7,151 bases of DNA, taken from the NCBI GenBank assembly GCA_027490345.1, contig JAIXYF010000157.1, positions 1-7,151 of the forward strand. The letters run 5' to 3'. Of this stretch, positions 1-4,690 are shown piece by piece. Under the pieces are notes generated by a model. It was not told the DNA's origin. It did not search any database and saw only the letters and a list, made by a program, of their open reading frames with translations. Within the stretch, counting starts at the first letter, position 1. Every line of letters begins with the position of its first letter. Position numbers and translations under genes: made by a program. This stretch comes from Novosphingobium sp. (GTDB lineage: Bacteria; Pseudomonadota; Alphaproteobacteria; Sphingomonadales; Sphingomonadaceae).

Positions 1-515
1 AAACCGGCCCCGGCGGGGGGCCGCAGAACTATATCGATATCCGCTTCAACGGGACCGCGAGCGCGGCGCTCAACTATGGCATCTATTTTGACAGCGTGAC
101 CAATCCGGCTGCGGCGGCGCTGGTGGGTGAGATCTGGACTGCTTCGCTTGGCGCGATGTTGACAGCAGGCAGCATGGCCAATGTGACCTCGCTCAATCTG
201 GGTCTGTTCGAGCGGACCAGTGCAGGCGGCGCCTTGAGCACATCGCGGCAATCCTTCGTTCCCGGCGCAACCAGGCGCAGAATTGCCCACACGCGGCTGC
301 TTACGGACGCGACCACAGCTTTCGTCGCCCCCTATATCAACATCATCGCCAATTCAGGCGCGGTGATCGACATGACGGTGCGTCTCTACATGCAGCAGAT
401 GGAAAAGGCGGCAGATGCATCGGCGCCGATTGCGACCAGCAGCGGGGCGGTGACGCGCACGCAGGATGCTTTGGCGGCAGACAGTTCGGGCTTCGAGTGG
501 GTCGTTTCGCTGTAA
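1..515 (+). CDS. C-terminal part of a phage-tail-like / carbohydrate-binding-like beta-sandwich protein (5' end outside window)
   Basis: The reading frame is open from the left edge (first full codon at base 3) to the TAA at 513-515, giving about 170 residues of a longer protein. The visible part reads as one beta-sandwich (jelly-roll) domain. It has an NYIDIRFNGTAS strand, a GIYFDSVTNP segment, then EIWTASLGAML, NVTSLNLGLFERTSAGG, a strand ending FVAPYINI, and VIDMTVRLYMQQMEKA. It closes with APIATSSGAVTRTQDAL. This order of segments is what I remember from domains repeated in phage tail, spike and head-decoration proteins and in some large bacterial surface proteins, where they are assumed to bind glycans. 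The family match is from memory and not computed. The protein stops about 15 residues after the AVTRTQD segment, whereas relatives often continue, so it may be a naturally short end or a truncation. It converges on the mutase gene. It could be part of a prophage, a tail-fibre-like adhesin or a secreted polysaccharide-acting protein; the missing N-terminus would decide. Confidence 0.6.
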   Translation, partial: TGPGGGPQNYIDIRFNGTASAALNYGIYFDSVTNPAAAALVGEIWTASLGAMLTAGSMANVTSLNLGLFERTSAGGALSTSRQSFVPGATRRRIAHTRLLTDATTAFVAPYINIIANSGAVIDMTVRLYMQQMEKAADASAPIATSSGAVTRTQDALAADSSGFEWVVSL

Positions 516-548
516 CCATACCGGCGATTCCGCTTTGACTGACGCCTT

Positions 549-564
549 GGCCGCGAAAGCGGCC
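549..564. terminator. Short GC hairpin with GAAA loop between convergent genes (possible bidirectional terminator)
   Basis: The sequence GGCCGC-GAAA-GCGGCC is a perfect 6-bp inverted repeat with a GNRA-type GAAA tetraloop on the + strand, extended by one T-A pair at 548/565. It lies in the 57-base gap between the stop of the left-edge gene (515) and the stop of the mutase gene (573), where a shared terminator is expected. No T-run follows on either strand, so it is not a classical intrinsic terminator. The hairpin is seen directly; the role is inferred from position. Confidence 0.4.
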
Positions 565-572
565 ACGGCAAT

Positions 573-2057
573 CTACGCCCCCAGCAAGGCCTTTACCGCA
601 GTAAGCGCATCCCGATTGATCGCTACGGCCGCAGCCTCGCTGTCCGCTTCGGTGTAGCAACGCAATTCCGGCGCGTTGCCCGAAGGACGCAGATGGATCA
701 CCGCGCCTCCATCGAAAGTGGCGCGGATTCCGTCGGTGAGATCGAGCGAAACGGCCACTCCGGCAAATTGTCCGAAAAGCCTGGTTTGCATGGCAAGCCT
801 GGCAACATTGTCACCGGCCAGTAGCAGGCCGAGGAGATGATCGCTGGCCGTTCGCGCAAGCGGGGCGATGCGATCGCTGAACGTGATGCGCTGCGGCAGC
901 AAGGCGAGCTGTGCTGAAACGCTCGCAGCGGGCGCGGTCAGAACGGACAGGATCGGCAAAACGGCATCGCGGGTGGGCAGCGCGCGGGTAACAGCGCCGC
1001 CCGCGCCGGAGATATTGCTGCCGAGCAGGAAGCCCCCGTTCGCCTCATACCCGCACACCCGGTGGGAGCCCGCAGCCAGTTCCTCGGTCATGGCCGCAAT
1101 CACGTAGGGTGAGCCGATCCGGGTCCGCCGGCAGGTTGCGAATTGGCCCGTCCGCTCCAGCGCAGTGTTGCTGCTGATGGGTGTGACTACGCTGGTTGCA
1201 CCGATGCTGGCGGCACACAGAATGCCCAGCACGTCACCGCGCAGCCACTTGCCGGTTTCATCGGTGATCAGCGGACGATCCGAATCGCCATCAGTCGAAA
1301 TGATGGCGTCGAAGCTGCCATCTGCGGCCCAGCCCCTTGCCAGCTCGATATCCTCGGGCCGGATCGCCTCGGTATCGACCGGGATGAATGTGTCGGCCCG
1401 GCCGAGCAGAGCAACCTCAGCACCAAGTTCGCGCACAATACGCGCCAGAACATCGCGCCCTACCGCCGAATGCTGATAAACCCCGATGCGTTTGCCGCGC
1501 AGTGCGCCAGCGCCGAAATGCGCAACATAGCGCGCGACATAGGCGTCTTCCACGTCCGTAACAGGCGGCAGCGCTTCGTCCAACGCCAGGGTTCCGTCGC
1601 TGTTGAACGTATCGGCGCGCAGGTCGATCACCTGGCGCCCCATCCCCGGTTCATCCTCCTTGAGCATTTCGCCAGCCGGTCGGTAAAACTTGATGCCGTT
1701 GCGATCAGCCGGAATGTGGCTGCCAGTGACCATCAGGGAAGGCAGGCCTTGCGCAAATGCGAACAGCGCCAGAGCAGGGGTAGGCACATAGCCGCAAAAC
1801 ACCGGCACGCCGCCCGAATCGCGGATCGCACGGGCACAGGCCGCCAGAATGCGCGGCGTGCTCGGCCGCAAATCGCCAGCGATGGCCACCCGGCCACCTT
1901 CGGAGAAATCACCCAATTCAGCGAGGTACGAGAGGAATCCGCTGGTATAGGCATAGCATACCTGATCGGTCATGGCCGTGACTTCCCCCCGGGCACCGCT
2001 CGTCCCGAAAGCGACACCGCTTTCCTCCATCAGTGCCTGCACAGTGATCTTGGCCAT
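573..2057 (-). CDS. Phosphomannomutase / phosphoglucomutase-type phosphohexomutase
   Basis: A complete 494-residue alpha-D-phosphohexomutase, a cytoplasmic Mg-dependent enzyme that interconverts hexose-6-phosphate and hexose-1-phosphate (mannose, possibly glucose) for nucleotide-sugar synthesis. The four family signatures appear in order. FGTSGARG is at residues 17-24. The phosphoserine loop TGSHIP is at 111-116, with Ser113 the expected phosphorylated residue. The metal loop DGDSDR is at 256-261. The sugar-binding loop GYEANGG (336-342) replaces the commoner GExSGH form, and the phosphate-binding loop RPSGNAPELR is at 457-466. Length is normal or slightly long for the family. The ATG at 2055-2057 is set by a strong Shine-Dalgarno sequence seven bases upstream. 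It is divergent from the glycosyltransferase unit and ends 57 bases from the left-edge gene. The variant loops fit a mutase group often seen in surface-polysaccharide clusters (recalled). Whether mannose, glucose or glucosamine phosphate is the main substrate cannot be read from the sequence, so no symbol (manB, cpsG, pgm) is given. Confidence 0.93.
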   Translation of the reverse strand: MAKITVQALMEESGVAFGTSGARGEVTAMTDQVCYAYTSGFLSYLAELGDFSEGGRVAIAGDLRPSTPRILAACARAIRDSGGVPVFCGYVPTPALALFAFAQGLPSLMVTGSHIPADRNGIKFYRPAGEMLKEDEPGMGRQVIDLRADTFNSDGTLALDEALPPVTDVEDAYVARYVAHFGAGALRGKRIGVYQHSAVGRDVLARIVRELGAEVALLGRADTFIPVDTEAIRPEDIELARGWAADGSFDAIISTDGDSDRPLITDETGKWLRGDVLGILCAASIGATSVVTPISSNTALERTGQFATCRRTRIGSPYVIAAMTEELAAGSHRVCGYEANGGFLLGSNISGAGGAVTRALPTRDAVLPILSVLTAPAASVSAQLALLPQRITFSDRIAPLARTASDHLLGLLLAGDNVARLAMQTRLFGQFAGVAVSLDLTDGIRATFDGGAVIHLRPSGNAPELRCYTEADSEAAAVAINRDALTAVKALLGA

Positions 2058-2256
2058 GATATTTCCACCTCCTCATCCCCGATAGCATAAGCCACCAGCG
2101 TTACAGAACCCGTAGAGAAGCAATGTTCCTCTCACTTCCGCAAATCCGTTGCATCGGCCGGTTTGCGCCATTAGGAGCCGGGCGGGCGGCGTTCGAAGGC
2201 TGGTCCGCAACCTTTCGTATTTGGTTCGTAAGCCGACAGGATAGCAGAACCTTGAT
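2058..2256. promoter_or_regulatory. Divergent intergenic region, expected to carry both promoters
   Basis: These 199 bases separate the mutase gene (leftward) from the glycosyltransferase gene (rightward), so promoters for both directions are expected here. On the - strand a TATGCT hexamer about 30 bases upstream of the mutase start could be a -10 element, but no convincing TTGACA-like partner sits at 16-18 bases. No clear operator palindrome, riboswitch-like fold or small gene was found. The region is assigned by gene layout, not by a recognised motif. Confidence 0.35.
2065..2074 (-). promoter_or_regulatory. Strong ribosome binding site of the phosphohexomutase gene
   Basis: On the - strand the sequence GAGGAGGTGG contains the full GGAGGT anti-16S core. 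It ends seven bases before the ATG at 2057, which is near-ideal spacing. It fixes the mutase start and suggests efficient translation, unlike the weak site of the divergent glycosyltransferase gene. Confidence 0.85.
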
Positions 2257-3186
2257 ATGAGCCAGACACTCTATCCCAACGCCCCGATTGCGATATTTGC
2301 CTATAACCGGCGCGACAGGCTCGCCGCGATGATCGAGAGCCTCGCTGCATGTGACGGCTTCGGCCAAAGCGAAGTCACGATATTCGTCGATGGCCCCAAG
2401 AACCCGGCGGGTGCTCCTGCGGTGGAAGAGGTTCGCCAATTCGTGCAATCACTGCCCCACCCGAACGTGAAGCACGTGATCGCAGAGAAGAATTCAGGCC
2501 TGAGGAACGCAATTTCGGCCGGCGTGGGCAGTATGGTGGAGAAGCATGGTCGCGTGATTGTGCTTGAAGATGATCTTGTCCTTTCACCCATTGCGCTGAC
2601 CTATTTCAACCAGGCACTCGACCATTATGAGAACGACGACGCGATCTGGAGCATTGTCGGCTATATGTATGATTGCCCGCAGCTGCGCGACACTGGGAAA
2701 ACCTTGACGCTTCCGTTCACCCACCCCTGGGGCTGGGCTACATGGGCTCGGGCATGGCGCCATTTCGAACTCGATGGACGCCCCAGCGACGCGGACCTCG
2801 CTTCAGATGCATTCCAATCCGCGTTCGACATGAACGGGCTCTATCCTTTTACCGGCCAGCTGCGTAATTCCATCCTCGGCCGAGTGAACAGCTGGTACAT
2901 CCACTGGTACTATGCGCTCTTCCGCCATGGAGCGCGCTCGATTTTCCCGCCCCGCCGAATCCTCGATAATTTTGGCATGAACACTGGCTCCCATGCCAGT
3001 TCGCTCAATCCGTTCGATCGGCTGGTCGAGCGCCCAGAGCTTCTGGCAACGGTTCCGGTGTTTTCCGATCCTCATCGGGTCGACTATGCGGCACTTGACG
3101 CACTGCGCACCAGCTGGGAGCTCAAGGTCCACCGCTTCATTGCAACGGCCGGCTCGTTAAAACGCAAGTTGAAGCGAACCCGATGA
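2257..3186 (+). CDS. GT-A fold glycosyltransferase (GNT-I-like / family 2-like sugar transferase)
   Basis: A complete 309-residue protein with the layout of an inverting GT-A glycosyltransferase, transferring a sugar from a nucleotide donor to a glycan or lipid-linked acceptor on the cytoplasmic side. The N-terminus PIAIFAYNRRDRL (residues 10-22) is the first Rossmann strand and nucleotide-binding turn. TIFVDGP (41-47) is a second core strand. LEDDLVLSP (103-111) carries the EDD metal-binding motif that stands in for DXD. HPWGWATWARAW (156-167) is a conserved acceptor-side block known from bacterial relatives of N-acetylglucosaminyltransferase I. The C-terminus is strongly basic (KRKLKRTR) and may touch the membrane; no transmembrane helix is present. 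The ATG start at 2257 has only a weak upstream site, with AGGA about 17 bases away, so initiation may be modest. Its stop overlaps the next gene start in ATGA, indicating translational coupling. Donor and acceptor are unknown. Confidence 0.85.
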   Translation: MSQTLYPNAPIAIFAYNRRDRLAAMIESLAACDGFGQSEVTIFVDGPKNPAGAPAVEEVRQFVQSLPHPNVKHVIAEKNSGLRNAISAGVGSMVEKHGRVIVLEDDLVLSPIALTYFNQALDHYENDDAIWSIVGYMYDCPQLRDTGKTLTLPFTHPWGWATWARAWRHFELDGRPSDADLASDAFQSAFDMNGLYPFTGQLRNSILGRVNSWYIHWYYALFRHGARSIFPPRRILDNFGMNTGSHASSLNPFDRLVERPELLATVPVFSDPHRVDYAALDALRTSWELKVHRFIATAGSLKRKLKRTR

Positions 3187-3722
3187 CCGGCGAAGTGGCA
3201 GCGCACGACGCCCCCTTTCGTCAGCGGTCGTGGCCGCTACGGTGGGTGCGGCTGCTGGTGCATCGGCTGCGAATATCACGGATGAAAGGGCGCGGAGGCT
3301 TTCACTTTGCCACCGGCCCCCACCTCGCCGTCGCACGAGGTGCAGATGTGCGGCCTCCGCATTATCTCGAACTGGGCCACCACGTATCCATCGGCAAGAA
3401 TTTCACCTGCGAGGCTGATTTGCGGGTGGGCAATTACGTTCTGATATCCAGCAACGTCTCGATCATTGGCAAAGACCACCCGTTCGATGATCCGACCAAA
3501 ACCGTGTACACCCAGCCCCGGGTCGATCATTCGCCCGTGACAATCGGTTCCGATGTGCTGCTCGGTTACGGTACGATCGTGGTGGGCCCCGTCACGATCG
3601 GCGATGGGTGCATCATCGGGGCAGGCGCGGTGGTCACGCGGGATCTCCCCCCCTATACAATCTGCATGGGTGTTCCGGCCAAGCCGATCCGGCCCCGCTA
3701 CCCGCAAGCCTCCACTATTTAG
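3183..3722 (+). CDS. Hexapeptide-repeat O-acyltransferase (left-handed beta-helix, WcaF/NodL-like)
   Basis: A complete 179-residue left-handed beta-helix acyltransferase, most likely an acetyl-CoA-dependent O-acetyltransferase acting on a sugar of the polysaccharide. Imperfect hexapeptide turns run from about residue 62 (LELGHHVSIGKNF) through LRVGNYVLISSNVSIIG, then resume at VTIGSDVLLGYGTIVVG and VTIGDGCIIGAGAVVTRDL. Between them a loop at about 97-118 carries KDHPFDDP; His99 is the expected catalytic base by analogy with the xenobiotic/WcaF/Maa group. The ending MGVPAKPIR (162-170) is typical. The basic, partly hydrophobic N-terminus (WPLRWVRLLVHRLR) resembles WcaF-type members. The ATG overlaps the glycosyltransferase stop by four bases, so the two are probably translated as a coupled pair. 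The gene ends in a four-base tail-to-tail overlap with the methyltransferase gene. The acyl group could be something other than acetyl. Confidence 0.88.
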   Translation: MTGEVAAHDAPFRQRSWPLRWVRLLVHRLRISRMKGRGGFHFATGPHLAVARGADVRPPHYLELGHHVSIGKNFTCEADLRVGNYVLISSNVSIIGKDHPFDDPTKTVYTQPRVDHSPVTIGSDVLLGYGTIVVGPVTIGDGCIIGAGAVVTRDLPPYTICMGVPAKPIRPRYPQASTI

Positions 3723-4459
3723 CTGGCCTGTTCCGCGCGGGCGAACAGCAGATCGGCCTGGATGTTCACGCCTTCTTCCGAATAAGTGGGATTATAGACC
3801 CCGGCTATCTTGAAGCCGTTGTCAGCCAGCCAGGCGCAGATCTCGTCGGCCAGGGGCTGGCCCTCGTAAAGGGTCATGAAGGAAACCTCGACATAGACCC
3901 AGTGCGCACGCGCGAGCAGCCGCGGCATGCCCTTGAGCGCCTCGAGTTCGAAGCCCTGCACATCGAGCTTGATCAGAATTGGCCCTGCGAGCGTGTCCAC
4001 CGGCACCTCGTCGTCGATCCGCGCGACCCGCACCTGTTCCACCGACGTTCTCTGCGTACCCGGGAACAGCTCCGACTGCCTGTCGGAAATCGGCAACAAT
4101 GATGAACTGTCAGGATGATTGGAAACGTTGATTTCCGTCGTCATCGCGCTGGTGCCCGCGGCGCAGCGATGAAGGGTCGTCAGCGAATCGCCCGCGAACA
4201 GGCGCCCATAGGTATCGGCCATTGCCCTTAGCGGTTCGAACGCATGGATTGTCGCCGCAGGACGCAGGGTTCGAACCAGAAGCGAAAACTGACCGATATT
4301 GGCCCCCACGTCTATCAACGTGCTGAAGGAGACCGAGCGCATGGCACCGTCATGCTCGACTGCGGCGGCCACGCCCAGTTTCAGCCCCCTGCGATACGCA
4401 GCGTGAGGGACAAGTTGCAGCAGCTTGTTCGCGCGGCGGCGCAAAGATCTCAGGGCCAA
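3719..4459 (-). CDS. FkbM-family SAM-dependent methyltransferase
   Basis: A complete 246-residue methyltransferase of the FkbM family (Methyltransf_21), predicted to O-methylate a sugar of the polysaccharide. Features in order are the N-terminal GLKLGVAAAVEHDG (25-38) usual in this subgroup, SAM motif I LIDVGANIGQFS (48-59), acidic strand end HAFEPL (72-77), NHPDSSSLL (114-122), ILIKLDVQGFELEALKG (161-177) with the conserved D-x-Q-G-x-E, YVEVSF (189-194) and the closing NIQADLLFAR (232-241). No longer ATG start exists. The best start is TTG at 4457-4459, with a GAGG-type ribosome binding site seven bases upstream, and this keeps the whole N-terminal block. The next in-frame ATG, at residue 40, would remove the conserved GVAAAVEH block. 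It is the last visible gene of the leftward group, 219 bases after the beta-helix gene, and its stop TAA overlaps the acyltransferase stop TAG. The methyl acceptor is not readable. Confidence 0.92.
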   Translation of the reverse strand: MALRSLRRRANKLLQLVPHAAYRRGLKLGVAAAVEHDGAMRSVSFSTLIDVGANIGQFSLLVRTLRPAATIHAFEPLRAMADTYGRLFAGDSLTTLHRCAAGTSAMTTEINVSNHPDSSSLLPISDRQSELFPGTQRTSVEQVRVARIDDEVPVDTLAGPILIKLDVQGFELEALKGMPRLLARAHWVYVEVSFMTLYEGQPLADEICAWLADNGFKIAGVYNPTYSEEGVNIQADLLFARAEQAS

Positions 4460-4678
4460 AACAAAACACTCCTCGAAAGCATGTTGGCGGCGTGCACGCC
4501 GGAACTGATGCGATGGCCCCTCTAGTCCCTAACGCTGCGTCATGCTCGATCTGCCGCTCACCCAGCGACACCCATGGCGCTATGCAGCACGAAGGCCCGT
4601 TATCAGAAGCGGGCAAGTTCGCCTAGGCCCGAACGCCAACGGCAAGGCCAACATTTGTCCGTCTCGTTCCGACTTGAC
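4460..4678. other. 219-base gap between the beta-helix and methyltransferase genes
   Basis: I see no gene here. Short open frames on either strand have poor composition and no ribosome binding site. Two weak inverted repeats occur: GCCCG/CGGGC with a 10-base loop (4595-4614) and GTTCG/CGAAC with an 8-base loop (4617-4634). Neither is followed by a T-run. The gap is long for one operon in a compact cluster, so the methyltransferase may have its own promoter here, but no convincing -35/-10 pair was found. Confidence 0.4.
4467..4475 (-). promoter_or_regulatory. Ribosome binding site supporting a TTG start for the FkbM gene
   Basis: On the - strand CGAGGAGTG contains GAGGAG, complementary to the 16S 3' end. 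It lies seven bases before the TTG at 4459. The spacing and strength support this rare start codon, which may keep expression low. Confidence 0.7.
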
Positions 4679-4690
4679 CTAATCGGTCAA
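4674..4690. repeat. Perfect inverted repeat TTGACC-N5-GGTCAA across the beta-helix stop codon
   Basis: A 6-bp perfect inverted repeat with a five-base loop straddles the TAG stop (4679-4681) of the beta-helix gene. No T-run follows on the - strand, so it is not a standard terminator. It may be chance, a weak 3'-end stabilising hairpin, or an operator-like palindrome. Confidence 0.35.

Noticed and set aside
343..660. A 105-codon - strand frame across the convergent gap
   Set aside because: It overlaps the real ends of both flanking genes in other frames, and its composition is typical of a non-coding frame.
1143..2090. A 315-codon open frame on the + strand, antisense to the phosphohexomutase gene
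   Set aside because: It lies almost wholly opposite a gene with complete catalytic motifs, has low-complexity Gln/Arg/Ala/His-rich composition, no recognisable motif and no ribosome binding site. Long antisense frames are common in GC-rich genes.
2080..2100. TATGCT as the -10 box of a promoter for the phosphohexomutase
   Set aside because: Only four of six bases match TATAAT and no -35 partner lies at 16-18 bases, so it is mentioned only under the intergenic region.
3276..3707. A 143-codon - strand open frame opposite the acyltransferase gene
   Set aside because: The + strand frame shows clear hexapeptide repeats and the usual family ending; the antisense frame is Asp/His/Arg-rich and unlike any family I know.
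4350..4616. An 88-codon - strand frame overlapping the FkbM start region
   Set aside because: It overlaps the conserved N-terminus of the methyltransferase in another frame, has Pro/Cys/Arg-rich composition and shows no start signal.
4595..4634. Two short inverted repeats as a possible intrinsic terminator after the beta-helix gene
   Set aside because: Stems are only 5 bp with 8-10 base loops and no T-run follows; they are expected by chance in GC-rich DNA.
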